Notes: generated by a model not told the origin, from the sequence alone. A DNA stretch of 64,000 bases from Pseudomonadota bacterium (GCA_021781835.1 JAJXWD010000001.1:1-64000); one strand, 5' to 3'. Positions 51,415 to 60,416 are shown, counted from the first letter of the stretch. Numbers and translations are program-made.

Positions 51415-52985
51415 GACACCGGCCGCAGGCGCCGGCGCAGGCCAAGCTCGAGCCCCAGACCCAAAACCAGCGCGCCGCCCACCCAGGCCAGCAGATAGGG
51501 CAAATTGAGCCAGATGGGCCTGTATTCGGGGTAGAAGCCCGCGCGGAACAGCTCGACACCCTGGAGCACCGGATTCCAGACCAGCGCCGCGCGCAGCTGG
51601 TCGGGCATGGTGAGGGGGGTGTAATAAATGCCAGAGGCGAAATAAAGCAGGCGGATCACGGCGTTGAACACCGTCTCCCAGCCATGGAAGTAATTGACCA
51701 GCACCAGATTGACCGCCCCCACCCCGGCGCCGAGCAGGGCCAGCAGCGCGAAGGCCAGCAAGGCGGTGAGCGGCGCGGCCGGCATGGTGCGGTACCCCAT
51801 CAGCCCAAAAGCGCCAAACACCAGCAGGGCCACGGCGATTTCGGTCATGAACTGCAAAAACAGGCGGGCGGCCATGATGTCGGTGGTGCGCAGGCCGGGC
51901 AGCAGCAGCAGGGCGCCGGCGGCGTTGCGGGCGTGCATCACCTCATCCGCCACATGCGAAAACAGCAGATAGGGCAGCAGGCCGGTGCAGTAAAACTCGA
52001 ACAGGCTGTGACCCAGCGGCGGCGGGGCGAGATTGACATAGGCGAACATGACGCCAAGCGTGAGCAGATGGGAAATGGGCTCGGCCACCGCCCAGAGATA
52101 GCCGAGCACGGCGCGCGAGTGGCGCGTGCGCATCTCGCGGAGCGCCAGCGCCCAGATAATGCGCCCGCGCTCGGCCAAGCGGGCCGCCAGCGGCGGGCGC
52201 GGCCGGGGCGGCGGCAGACGGCGGAGCGGTTTGGCGGGCGGCTCCCAGCCGGGGGGCGCGTGCGCCACCGCCACCCCGATGCGCGCCGCCAGCGCCGCGC
52301 AATGGGCCCGGTAGGCCGAGATTTCGGGCGCCAGCGCGCAGGCGCGTTCGGCTTCGGCGAAGGCGGCGGGCAGATTGCCCAGCATCTCATGCACGCCGCT
52401 CAAGGCGCGGGCCAGATGCGGGTCTTCCGGCTTGTGGGCCATGGCTTCGGTGAGCACGGCCAGGGCATCGCCATGGCAGGCGCGGGCATTGAGCAGGGCG
52501 GCGCGCTGGAGGGCATAGCCGAGATTGTCGGGCGCGTGTCTCGCGGCCTCGGCGGCGGCGGCGAGCGCGCGCTCGAGCCGGCCCTGATGCTCGTTGCAGG
52601 TGGCCAGCATGGACCAGGCCGCGGCGTTTTCGGGCATATGGGCCAGGGCGGCCAGCAGCGGGGCCTCGGCGGCGGCCGGGCGGGCGCAGGCAAACAGCAC
52701 ATGGGCGTGGTGAAGCTGATATTCGGGCTGGCCGGGGGCATGAGCGGCGGCGGCGCGGGCCAAGGGCTCGGCCTCTTCCGCCTGGCCAGCGGCGACGAGA
52801 AAACCGCTGAGCCCGCGCAGCAGCCGGGCATTGCCAGGCGCCAGCGCCAACCCCTGGCGCAGCAGCGCGATGGCCGCCGCTCCCTCGCCCCCATGGTGGA
52901 GGATTTCGGCGGTGGCGGCCAGGGCCGCGACATTGCCGGCATCGCGCTCCAAGGCGGCCAGGGCTTCGGCGGCGCTCAGGGGCAT
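51411..52985 (-). CDS. kpsM: TPR-repeat domain fused to KpsM-like capsule export permease
   Basis: 524 residues. Residues about 1-240 are Ala-rich helical repeats of TPR type (repeat units near AIALLRQGLALAPGNARLL, EPLARAAAAHAPGQPEY, ALAAAAEAARHAPDNLGY). A Pro-rich linker (about 245-265) leads to an ABC-2 permease of about 255 residues with six helices (ALREMRTRHSRAVLGYLWAVAEPISHLL, NYFHGWETVFNAVIRLLYFASGIYYTPL). KpsM proteins are normally only the latter 260 residues. The start at 52985 follows the upstream stop by one base. Confidence 0.9.
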   Translation of the reverse strand: MPLSAAEALAALERDAGNVAALAATAEILHHGGEGAAAIALLRQGLALAPGNARLLRGLSGFLVAAGQAEEAEPLARAAAAHAPGQPEYQLHHAHVLFACARPAAAEAPLLAALAHMPENAAAWSMLATCNEHQGRLERALAAAAEAARHAPDNLGYALQRAALLNARACHGDALAVLTEAMAHKPEDPHLARALSGVHEMLGNLPAAFAEAERACALAPEISAYRAHCAALAARIGVAVAHAPPGWEPPAKPLRRLPPPRPRPPLAARLAERGRIIWALALREMRTRHSRAVLGYLWAVAEPISHLLTLGVMFAYVNLAPPPLGHSLFEFYCTGLLPYLLFSHVADEVMHARNAAGALLLLPGLRTTDIMAARLFLQFMTEIAVALLVFGAFGLMGYRTMPAAPLTALLAFALLALLGAGVGAVNLVLVNYFHGWETVFNAVIRLLYFASGIYYTPLTMPDQLRAALVWNPVLQGVELFRAGFYPEYRPIWLNLPYLLAWVGGALVLGLGLELGLRRRLRPVS

Positions 52986-52986
52986 A

Positions 52987-54036
52987 TCAATAAGGCGCCC
53001 CGAAATTGCGCGGCACGGCGGCCATGCTGCCAAGCCCGGTGATGGCGGAGAGGATCTTGGCGGCATCGGCCACCGGCGCGTCGCTCACATACAGCACATC
53101 GCCCGGGTGCAGGGTGAAGCGGCTGGCGGTGAAGAAGCTGGCGGGGTCGCTCAGATCGAGCTGATAGACAATCCGGGCGGCGCCGGGGCGGTAGAGAAAC
53201 ACCCCGCGCGGGGCGGCCAGGCTGTCCTGCAGGCCCGCCACCTCGGCGAGGGCGGTGAGCAGGGAGAGTTGCGGAGCATCGTAAGGGAACAGGCCGGGAT
53301 GGTTGACGGCGCCAAAAGCGTAGAATTGCAGGCGGCGGGGCAGCAGGGTCACCTCATCACCGGGCGAGAGGGGAATGTCATCGGTGCCGTCGGCGAGCAG
53401 GGTGGCAAGGGGCAATTCGGCCGTGCCGGTGCCGCGGCGCAGGCGGACCAATGTTTCATCGGCCGTGCCGCGCGCGCCGCCCCCCTCGGCGATGAGGGCG
53501 CTCAAGGTAAGTGACCCGGCCAGCGGGTAGAGGCCGGGCTTGGCGGCATCCCCCGCGAGCACCACATTGTCGGCGGTGGGGGTGGCATCGAGCACGCTGG
53601 CTTGGATTTGATGGCCTTGGGCGGCGAAATTGGCCGTGATGCGGCGCGAGAGGGACAGAGCGCTCTCGCCCGCCACGTGCAAAACGCCAAGATAGGGCAA
53701 GGCCAGATCGCCGCCGGCGCCGACCCGCAGGCTGGTTTGCAGGGCGGGCGGGGCAAGCAGGGTCTGGCCGGTGGGGTTGGCCTCCCAGAGGGTGATCCGC
53801 ACCTCATCGCCCGGGGCGAGCCTGCCTGGGGGCCGCGCGGGCGGCAAGGCCGCGAAGCCTTGCGCGGGGGCGGGCGCCGGGGGCGGGTTGGGGGTGGTCA
53901 TGTCCAGCCGGACCAGCCGGTAGCCGGAGGCTTGCAGCACCGCACCGGTACGCGGGCCGCTCTCGGGCAGGCTGGCGCAGGCGCCAAGCCCGAGCAGCAA
54001 CGCCAATGCCGCGCCAGGCGCTATTGGGCGGCGCAT
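52987..54036 (-). CDS. Polysaccharide export lipoprotein (Wza/KpsD family)
   Basis: 349 residues. A lipoprotein signal peptide ends in the lipobox LGAC with Cys20. The poly-export domain (about 70-160, LAPGDEVRITLWEANPTG) and SLBB-type segments (AGDAAKPGLYPLAGSLTLSALIAEGGG; VNHPGLFPYDAPQLSLLTALAEVAG) follow. It should form the outer-membrane exit channel for the capsule. Start overlaps the upstream glycosyltransferase by 16 bases. Confidence 0.93.
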   Translation of the reverse strand: MRRPIAPGAALALLLGLGACASLPESGPRTGAVLQASGYRLVRLDMTTPNPPPAPAPAQGFAALPPARPPGRLAPGDEVRITLWEANPTGQTLLAPPALQTSLRVGAGGDLALPYLGVLHVAGESALSLSRRITANFAAQGHQIQASVLDATPTADNVVLAGDAAKPGLYPLAGSLTLSALIAEGGGARGTADETLVRLRRGTGTAELPLATLLADGTDDIPLSPGDEVTLLPRRLQFYAFGAVNHPGLFPYDAPQLSLLTALAEVAGLQDSLAAPRGVFLYRPGAARIVYQLDLSDPASFFTASRFTLHPGDVLYVSDAPVADAAKILSAITGLGSMAAVPRNFGAPY

Positions 54037-55391
54037 GCCACGAGCTCGCGCTTTTGCACGGAGAGGAAATTAGCCTCGAGATAGATGGCGGCGTTGGTGG
54101 CGGTGTTGTAGCGGAGATCCGGCACCGCCGCCGCGCGCCCAGGGCTTTGGATGCGCGTGGCCAGCTCGGCGAAATTGCCGATGTCGAAAAACTCGATGAG
54201 GTCGGGATGGTAGCGGGCAAAAGCCCGGAAGGCCGCGGTGCGCGAGGCGATGACGCGCGTGCCCATTTCGAGCGCGATGGAGATGGGGCCGGAACTGGCC
54301 TGGCCGACTTCTAGATAGGGGAAGACCGCGACATCGCACTGGGCGGTGGCGGCGAAAAAATCATCGTCGGACAGGGCACCCATGAAATGCACGCGTTCAT
54401 GGAGGGTGTTGGGATGGTCGTTGAGGAGGGCGGTGAGCTCGGCGCCACTGGGGGCGAGGCGAAGGCCGCTTTCTTTCAAAACCTCGAGCGGGGATTGGCC
54501 GATATGAGCGGTGGAGAGCAGCTTGCGGATATAAGGGTCGAGCGGCTCCTCGCGCCGGATGCCCTGGGGGTGCAGGCCGCCGAAAATGAGCAAATGATAG
54601 TCGGGGGGCAGGAATTCGAGCGCGCGGATGGCGGTGTCGAACCCTTTATAGGCGGAGAGAAAGCCGAACGTGCCGATGAATTTGACATTGGCGGGCAGAC
54701 CGGAAAATGGCGCCGGGACGGCGCGGCCGGTGCGCGCGCGCAGGCCGCGCGCGGCTTCGGGAGAGATGAAGGAGAGCGGGTGGTGATGCACGCTGCGCAG
54801 GGCGAATAAATCCTGCATCATGCGCTGGTCGCGCCTGGTGTGGACGATGACCGACACCGGCTTGTGCGCCTGGAGGCTGCGCAGCAGACCCTGAATGCCG
54901 CGGCTGAGCCGGCCGGCGCGCGTGGCCTCGGACAAAACGCGCCCCGCCCCGCTCACATGCCCGCGCGCCAGCAGGCGGCCCACCGTGTCCCACGGCATGT
55001 CCTCATTGAGGAGGATGGTGTGGAACGTGACCGACAGAGCCGGCGCGGCCTTGGCGAGGCGGGCGAAACGGCGGGTGATCTGGGCGACGGTGCGCCCGAG
55101 CGTGCCGTGCTCGAGCTGGATGTTGACACAATCAAACCCATGGAGCTGAGCGGCGATGTCCTTGATGTGGGCATCGGCCAGTTTTTGGATGCGGCGGTGG
55201 CGGCCGCGCAGGAGGTACTGGTCGAGGTCGAAGATGGTGACATCGACGAACGGGGCCAGTTGTTTTTCGAGGGCGCGGGTATAGCCGGCGATGCCGCACA
55301 GCTCGTCATAGGTGCTGACGATGGCGAGCCTGGGGCGACGCGGCGCGGACAGGGCGGGCGGAACATGGTAGGAGGAGAGCGTGTCAGGCAT
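54021..55391 (-). CDS. Glycosyltransferase (GT4-like) of the capsule locus
   Basis: 456 residues. RLAIVSTYDELCGIAGYTRAL opens the N-terminal Rossmann fold (GIAGYTR glycine-rich acceptor loop). VKFIGTFGFLSAYKGFDTAIRAL is the donor-phosphate region, and CDVAVFPYLEVGQASSGPISIALEMGTRVIAS is the C-terminal acidic motif. First gene of the minus-strand capsule operon, overlapping the lipoprotein gene. Sugar specificity is unknown. Confidence 0.88.
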   Translation of the reverse strand: MPDTLSSYHVPPALSAPRRPRLAIVSTYDELCGIAGYTRALEKQLAPFVDVTIFDLDQYLLRGRHRRIQKLADAHIKDIAAQLHGFDCVNIQLEHGTLGRTVAQITRRFARLAKAAPALSVTFHTILLNEDMPWDTVGRLLARGHVSGAGRVLSEATRAGRLSRGIQGLLRSLQAHKPVSVIVHTRRDQRMMQDLFALRSVHHHPLSFISPEAARGLRARTGRAVPAPFSGLPANVKFIGTFGFLSAYKGFDTAIRALEFLPPDYHLLIFGGLHPQGIRREEPLDPYIRKLLSTAHIGQSPLEVLKESGLRLAPSGAELTALLNDHPNTLHERVHFMGALSDDDFFAATAQCDVAVFPYLEVGQASSGPISIALEMGTRVIASRTAAFRAFARYHPDLIEFFDIGNFAELATRIQSPGRAAAVPDLRYNTATNAAIYLEANFLSVQKRELVACAAQ

Positions 55392-55572
55392 TGAAGCCCC
55401 GCGCGCGACCGGAGAAACCGGCGGAGGACCGGCTGGTGAAGTGAGTGGCGAGGTGAGTGCTCATCGCGTCCCTTTTGTCTTTGCAGGCGGGATGAGACTG
55501 ACATGGCCGGGTTGAGACTTGCTTAATCCCGCGGCCAGGAGGTGAGGAAATGAAGCGGGGCTTGGCGGAGGG

Positions 55573-56511
55573 TTAAGATGCCGGGCGCAGCGCGCGCGGC
55601 GAGACGCCAAAGCGCGCCTTGAACAGGCGGCTGAAATGGGCCGGGCTGATGAAGCCGCAGCGCCAGGCGATGGCCTCGATACGCAAGGCGCGCCAGCGCG
55701 GGGCGCCCAACATTTCGCGCGCGGCATCGAGCCGGCGGTTCCAGACGAAGCGCATCAGGGACATGTCCTCGCCGGCGAACAGCTTGTGCAGATGCCCCAC
55801 CGAGAGATTGACCGCCGCCGCGATGCGCGCCGCGTCGAGCGTGGCATCATGCAGATTTTGGGCGATGTAATGCTTGACCCGCAGGCGGGTGGCGGCGGTG
55901 GCGGCGCTGTCATCCTCGCGCAGGATGACATCCATCAGATCGAGCAGCTGGCAGCCCAGGCGGGTGCGCATCTCCGGGTTGAGCGCCGGGCCGTGGGCGG
56001 CGATGAGGCGGATCATGTCCTGGACGAGGCGCACATCGGGGGAGGTGATGTCGGGCGCCAGCCAGCGGTTGAGGCGATAGCGGTAGCCGCGCTCGCGCAA
56101 GGCCGCCTTGGGGGCGTTGACCACCAGCAGCCGGGCATGGGCGGGCACATGCTCCTGGAAGGGCTGGGCGGGATCGACGATGATCAGCCCGCCGGCGCCC
56201 AGGCGGCGCTGTTCGCCGTCGCGCTCGAACACCGCCTCGCCCTCGGCGATCATCTTGACCATCAGCACATCCTCCTCGGCGCGCTGGCGGCAATGGGGGC
56301 GGAGGGTTTGCGGGCTCATCGACACATCGGCGACCCGCAGCCCGCCAACCTCGCCCATGCTGATGCCCGAGGCGAAGGCGATGCCGCGCGGACGGGCGCA
56401 GCCGAGCGCGTAATCGCGGTTGAGGGCCTCGCACCATTGCTCGAACGCCAGCAAGGCCGCGCCGGGCGCGGCACTGGCTTGGGCCCCCTGCCCCGCCGGG
56501 TCGTGGTTCAT
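55573..56511 (-). CDS. AraC/XylS-family transcriptional regulator
   Basis: 312 residues. The N-terminal part (about 20-180) is an AraC-binding-2 type ligand domain; the C-terminal 100 residues carry the double helix-turn-helix (ARIAAAVNLSVGHLHKLFAGEDMSLMRFVW and IAWRCGFISPAHFSRLFKARFGVSPRALR). This class, which includes FeaR and NahR-unrelated XylS-like activators, often controls aromatic or amine catabolism. The start at 56511 has AAGGAGG upstream. It probably activates the adjacent aromatic genes. Confidence 0.9.
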   Translation of the reverse strand: MNHDPAGQGAQASAAPGAALLAFEQWCEALNRDYALGCARPRGIAFASGISMGEVGGLRVADVSMSPQTLRPHCRQRAEEDVLMVKMIAEGEAVFERDGEQRRLGAGGLIIVDPAQPFQEHVPAHARLLVVNAPKAALRERGYRYRLNRWLAPDITSPDVRLVQDMIRLIAAHGPALNPEMRTRLGCQLLDLMDVILREDDSAATAATRLRVKHYIAQNLHDATLDAARIAAAVNLSVGHLHKLFAGEDMSLMRFVWNRRLDAAREMLGAPRWRALRIEAIAWRCGFISPAHFSRLFKARFGVSPRALRPAS

Positions 56512-56897
56512 CTCCCCCTCCTTGCCGCCGCCTGCCGGGCGGCTTGTTTGCGAGATCATCCTACCCTGTTCATAGCGCCGGTCTTGACCAAAACGCCATG
56601 TCTTCTTGCCTGTGGGGCGTATTGGGGCGATGAGGCTTTTAAAAGCCTTGCGATCATTGGCAGGCGCTTTTTGGGCGTCCGTTTTTTGCAACTCGGCAGG
56701 GGCGCGCCACCGGTTCGAGCGATCCGAGCGGGCGGCCCCAAAAACTTTTGATAATTTTTCAGGAGATTTTTTAAGAGGCTTTTAAAACAGTTTCTTAGAG
56801 CGGGATGCGTTGTCACGCTCCCGCTCTGGGCATGCTTTAACGATCAATTTCATTGGCTTAGCTTGCATCTGTCGACGCAATCTAAACCAATATCGAT
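56512..56897. other. Repeat-containing intergenic region before the flavin monooxygenase stop
   Basis: 386 bases without a gene I can support. It holds a perfect 16-base palindrome AGGCTTTTAAAAGCCT (56633-56648). The 13-base string GAGGCTTTTAAAA recurs at 56632 and 56775. The inverted-repeat element copy begins at 56798. This suggests a patch of repeated DNA. Confidence 0.55.
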
Positions 56898-56900
56898 CTA
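56798..56900. mobile_element. Second, partial copy of the inverted-repeat element
   Basis: 92 of 103 bases match 41177-41279 without gaps. The left 59-base arm of the full element is absent. It is bordered by TA at 56796-56797 and ends in CTAG at 56898-56901, which again provides a TAG stop, here for the flavin monooxygenase gene. Its inner part folds into a hairpin (AGAGCGGGA with TCCCGCTCT) conserved in shape with the other copy. Confidence 0.75.
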
Positions 56901-58112
56901 GAGCCAGGTGCCGCCCTGGCGCTCGGTGGGGGTATCGGTGGCGGGGTTGAATTCATGAATCCAGCCAAGATGGTGGAGCATGTGCGCGTGGCTGGCGAAG
57001 CGGGCGTTGCGGGCGCTGGCGGCCGGGCCATCGGGGAGGTGGAGCATGTCGGCGGTGGTGATGGAGGCATATTGCACCTTGCGGGTGCGCCCCCGGCGCT
57101 GGCGCTCATATTGCTCGAGCGCCGCCGCCCATTGGTTGCCGGCATGACCGGCCAGGCTCGCGGCCAGCACCACCGCATCCTCGATGGACTGGTTGGCGCC
57201 CTGACCGTGATGAGGCACCAGGGCGTGGGCGGCATCGCCCAGCAGGGTGACGCGCCCGCGCGTCCAGCGGCCCAGAGGCGGGCGGTGGAACAAGCCCCAG
57301 CGCTGGCTGGTGGGAACGGCCGAGATCATCTCGACCACCGCCGGGTGCCAATGGGCGAAATGGCGGAGCTGCTCGCCCGGCGCCGCGGGCATGACCCAGT
57401 CGCGCGCTGGCCAGGGCGAGGGGTGGCGCTCGACGAGCAGGAAATTCTGATCGCCATTGCCGATGGGGTAATGCAGCAAATGCCCGCCCGGGCCCATCCA
57501 GAACTGGATGGCCTCGCGGTCGGGCAGCAAGGAGAGCGCCCCGGGGGCGACGATGCCGCGAAAGCCGGAGCAGCCGGAATAGAGCGCGTCGTCATAGCCT
57601 AGCAGCATGCGGCGGACCAGGGAGCGCGCGCCGTCGGCGCCGATGACCAGATCGGCCTTGGCGCTGTCGCCATCCTCGAAGGCCAGCACCACCTCGTGCC
57701 CGTCATCTCGCAGGCCCGACAGGCGCTTGCTGAGGTGGATATGCGCCATGCCCACCGCCTGGGAGAGAATGGCCTGCAGATGCGCGCGGTGGATGCCCCA
57801 GTAGCAGGCGCCGAACTGGTGCTCGTAGGTGGGAGTGCCGCCATGGCGGCCGATCTCGGCGCCGCTGCGCCCGTCGCGATAGATGAGGGTGGGGATGCTG
57901 GCGCAGACCGCGTCGAAGGCGCCGCGCAGGCCGATGCTGTCATAAAAACGGGTGGCGTTGGCCGACAGCGCGACGGCGGCGCCCACCTCGCGCAGCTCGG
58001 CGGTTTGCTCATAGAGCGTGGCGCCTATGCCATGGCGGCGCAGGGCGAGCGCCAGGGTGAGGCCGCCGATGCCGGCGCCGACGATGGCAATGTTGAGAGC
58101 GGGGGTGGTCAT
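56898..58112 (-). CDS. FAD-dependent aromatic hydroxylase (salicylate/3-hydroxybenzoate hydroxylase-like)
   Basis: 404 residues of group A flavoprotein monooxygenase. GAGIGG at 12-17 binds the ADP part of FAD, LVIGADGARSLVRRML is the DG motif, and VTLLGDAAHALVPHHGQGANQ the GD motif. It hydroxylates an aromatic acid using NAD(P)H and O2; 6-hydroxynicotinate, salicylate or 3-hydroxybenzoate are all possible. AAGGAG precedes the ATG at 58112. The TAG stop comes from the adjacent repeat element. Divergent from the aldehyde dehydrogenase. Confidence 0.88.
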   Translation of the reverse strand: MTTPALNIAIVGAGIGGLTLALALRRHGIGATLYEQTAELREVGAAVALSANATRFYDSIGLRGAFDAVCASIPTLIYRDGRSGAEIGRHGGTPTYEHQFGACYWGIHRAHLQAILSQAVGMAHIHLSKRLSGLRDDGHEVVLAFEDGDSAKADLVIGADGARSLVRRMLLGYDDALYSGCSGFRGIVAPGALSLLPDREAIQFWMGPGGHLLHYPIGNGDQNFLLVERHPSPWPARDWVMPAAPGEQLRHFAHWHPAVVEMISAVPTSQRWGLFHRPPLGRWTRGRVTLLGDAAHALVPHHGQGANQSIEDAVVLAASLAGHAGNQWAAALEQYERQRRGRTRKVQYASITTADMLHLPDGPAASARNARFASHAHMLHHLGWIHEFNPATDTPTERQGGTWL

Positions 58113-58192
58113 GGACACTCCTTTGAAAACATGCGGGTTTTTGTTGTGCATGCCGTATCAGATTAGGGCGGCGGGCCGGGCGGGAGCAATGC

Positions 58193-58226
58193 ACCGGCGG
58201 TAAAGGGCACTATAACCGCCGGTTAT
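58193..58226. promoter_or_regulatory. Inverted repeats in the monooxygenase / aldehyde dehydrogenase divergent promoter
   Basis: ACCGGCGGT (58193-58201) and ACCGCCGGT (58215-58223) are perfect inverted arms 13 bases apart. The right arm lies inside a second palindrome ATAACC-GCC-GGTTAT (58212-58226). The location, 81 to 160 bases from the two starts, is that of a shared operator. Confidence 0.45.
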
Positions 58227-58352
58227 GGCGCGGCGGACAGGCAAGAGTTTGGCCGCGCGCGGTCAAACCGGTGGGCGGCGCTGAGGTATAAATCTCGAAA
58301 ATTTACCACGGGCCGGGGGAAACACCGTCCGGGCCGCAACCAGCGAGGAGGA

Positions 58353-59861
58353 ATGTCTGATGATGAACGTACCGGGGAGCCCGCCATGGACCAGATGACC
58401 GGGATCGCGCCAGGCGCGCAGGCGGCGTGGAGCGGCGCGCTCTATGATGGCGGCTTCACCCCAGCCCAAGGCGGCCTGCTGGAGGTGACCGAGAAGGCCA
58501 CGGGCCAGACGCTGGCGACGGTGGGCCTGGCCACCCCGGCGGATGTGTCGCGCATTGCCGCGCGCGCCGCCGCCGCGCAGCCCGCCTGGGCGGCCAGGCC
58601 AGCGCCCGAGCGCGCCGCCATTTTGCGCGACGTGGCCGCGCGGCTGGAAGCCGACTGGGAGGCGGCGGCGGGGTGGATCATGCGCGAGACCGGCGCGGTG
58701 CGGCCCAAGGCGGATTTTGAGATTTTCACGGTCGTCGCCTTCTTCCGGGAAGCCGCCGCGATGCTCGACCAGCCAACGCGGATGGATGTGCAAGCGAGCG
58801 GCGCGGCGCGCTCTTACGCGCAGCGCGTGCCGCACGGGGTGGTGGGGGTGATCTCGCCGTTCAATTTTCCGCTCATTCTCTCGATGCGGGCCGTGGCGCC
58901 CGCCTTGGCGGTGGGCAATGCCGTGCTGCTCAAGCCCGACCCGCAAACCCCCATTTGCGCCGGGCTGATGATGGCGCCGCTTTTTGAGGCCGCCGGGCTG
59001 CCGGCCGGGTTGTTTAACGTGCTGCCGGGCGGCGCCGAGGCCGGCGAGGCGCTGGTGAGCGACCCGCATGTGCGCATGATCGCCTTTACCGGCTCGACGG
59101 CGGCCGGACGCAAGGTGGGCGCGCTGGCCGGCGGGCATTTGAAAAAGGTGAGCCTGGAGCTGGGCGGCAAAAATGCCCTGATCGTGCTGGCGGATGCCGA
59201 TCTGGAGCTGGCGGTTTCGGCCGCCGCTTACGGCGCGTTTTTGCACCAGGGGCAGATTTGCATGGCGGCGGGCCGGATCCTCGTGCATCACGACATTGCC
59301 GGGGCCTTTACCGCCAAGCTGGTGGAGCACGCCGCGCGCCTGCCGGTGGGCGACCCGATGAGCGGGCAAGTGGCGCTTGGGCCGCTCATCAATGCCCGCC
59401 AGGCCTCGCGCGTGCAGGGGCTGGTGAGCCAAAGCGTGGCCGCCGGCGCGCGGCTGCTCACCGGCGGGACCGCCGAGGGGCTGTTTTACCCCGCCACGGT
59501 GCTGGCCGGGGTGACGCCGGGCATGGCGGTGTTTGAGGAGGAGGTGTTTGGGCCGGTGGCCAACATCGTCACCTTCGGGACCGATGACGAGGCGGTGGAA
59601 CTGGCCAATGCCGGGGAATACGGGCTCTCGGCCGGGATCATGAGTGCCGATACCGCCCACGCCCTGGCGCTGGGCGCGCGCATACGCACCGGCATGCTCC
59701 ACATCAACGACCAGACGGTGGTGCATGAACCCCATATTCCGTTTGGGGGCGTGGGGGCCTCTGGCAATGGCGGGCGCATCGGCGGGGCGGCCAACTGGGA
59801 CGAGTTTACGCAATGGCAATGGGTGACGGTCAAGGACGCGCCGCCCGCCTATCCGTTTTAA
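58353..59861 (+). CDS. NAD(P)-dependent benzaldehyde dehydrogenase-like protein
   Basis: 502 residues of ALDH fold. ISPFNFPLILSMRAVAPALA binds the cofactor, VSLELGGKNALIVL has the general-base Glu, and FLHQGQICMAAGRILVH the nucleophilic Cys. The HQGQICMA..R variant is typical of aromatic aldehyde (benzaldehyde, vanillin, salicylaldehyde) dehydrogenases. The start at 58353 has GAGGAGGA immediately before it, closer than usual. It is followed by an SRPBCC gene and an aryl alcohol dehydrogenase, consistent with alcohol-aldehyde-acid oxidation. Confidence 0.88.
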   Translation: MSDDERTGEPAMDQMTGIAPGAQAAWSGALYDGGFTPAQGGLLEVTEKATGQTLATVGLATPADVSRIAARAAAAQPAWAARPAPERAAILRDVAARLEADWEAAAGWIMRETGAVRPKADFEIFTVVAFFREAAAMLDQPTRMDVQASGAARSYAQRVPHGVVGVISPFNFPLILSMRAVAPALAVGNAVLLKPDPQTPICAGLMMAPLFEAAGLPAGLFNVLPGGAEAGEALVSDPHVRMIAFTGSTAAGRKVGALAGGHLKKVSLELGGKNALIVLADADLELAVSAAAYGAFLHQGQICMAAGRILVHHDIAGAFTAKLVEHAARLPVGDPMSGQVALGPLINARQASRVQGLVSQSVAAGARLLTGGTAEGLFYPATVLAGVTPGMAVFEEEVFGPVANIVTFGTDDEAVELANAGEYGLSAGIMSADTAHALALGARIRTGMLHINDQTVVHEPHIPFGGVGASGNGGRIGGAANWDEFTQWQWVTVKDAPPAYPF

Positions 59862-59891
59862 AAAACACAAACACCGCCAGGAATCTGCTTA

Positions 59892-60416
59892 ATGAGCCCA
59901 AACACTCTGTTGAAACAAGCCATGTCAGATGTAGCCGATCTCAAAACGTCTCTCGATTCGGTTGCATCGGCCAAGGACCATCTTGAAATTCACGAACGGC
60001 TGGAAATAACAGGTGATCCTGAAATTATATGGAATAGCTTCAAAATTTTTGGAGCGATCGACCATTGGCATCCCGCGACGCTCAATTGCCGGCTCATTCT
60101 GGGCGAGGAAGGCGTGGCTGGCGCCGTTCGGGAGTTTGACATTAAAGGCGGCGGCCACGTTATAAGTGAATTGCTGCGTTACGACGAAGAGCGGCGATAT
60201 TTTCGCTACCGGATTTTAAAGACCAATCTGCCGCTCCATGGTTATGTTGGCGAAATGTGGGTAACCTCGGACGCACCACAAACATGCACACTGCATTGGC
60301 GAGGCGCCTTCATGCGTCCTCCAGGCGCGGGCAAAGACCGTGACCAACCGACCAAGGATCTGGTTAAAGAGGTTTTTGTTCAAGGGTTGTCTGGAATTCA
60401 AGCCAAACTGTTCTGA
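59892..60416 (+). CDS. SRPBCC-family protein (polyketide cyclase/MxaD-like)
   Basis: 174 residues. EIHERLEITGDPEIIWNSFKIFGAIDHWHPATL and the alternating strand pattern to about 150 fit the helix-grip ligand-binding fold. Related proteins are MxaD-like or polyketide-cyclase-like small-molecule binders; no catalytic set is diagnostic. The gene lies 30 bases after the aldehyde dehydrogenase and 80 before the alcohol dehydrogenase, so it is probably co-transcribed. Its codon usage is less GC-rich than both neighbours. Confidence 0.8.
   Translation: MSPNTLLKQAMSDVADLKTSLDSVASAKDHLEIHERLEITGDPEIIWNSFKIFGAIDHWHPATLNCRLILGEEGVAGAVREFDIKGGGHVISELLRYDEERRYFRYRILKTNLPLHGYVGEMWVTSDAPQTCTLHWRGAFMRPPGAGKDRDQPTKDLVKEVFVQGLSGIQAKLF

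Noticed and set aside
56582-56751. Short frames resembling small basic hypothetical proteins
   Set aside because: They lie in a repeat-rich intergenic patch on both strands and no start with a binding site or domain could be supported.
58263-59870. Open frame of 535 codons on the minus strand
   Set aside because: Fully antisense to the aldehyde dehydrogenase, whose motifs are intact, and composed of His/Arg/Gly-rich low-complexity sequence.
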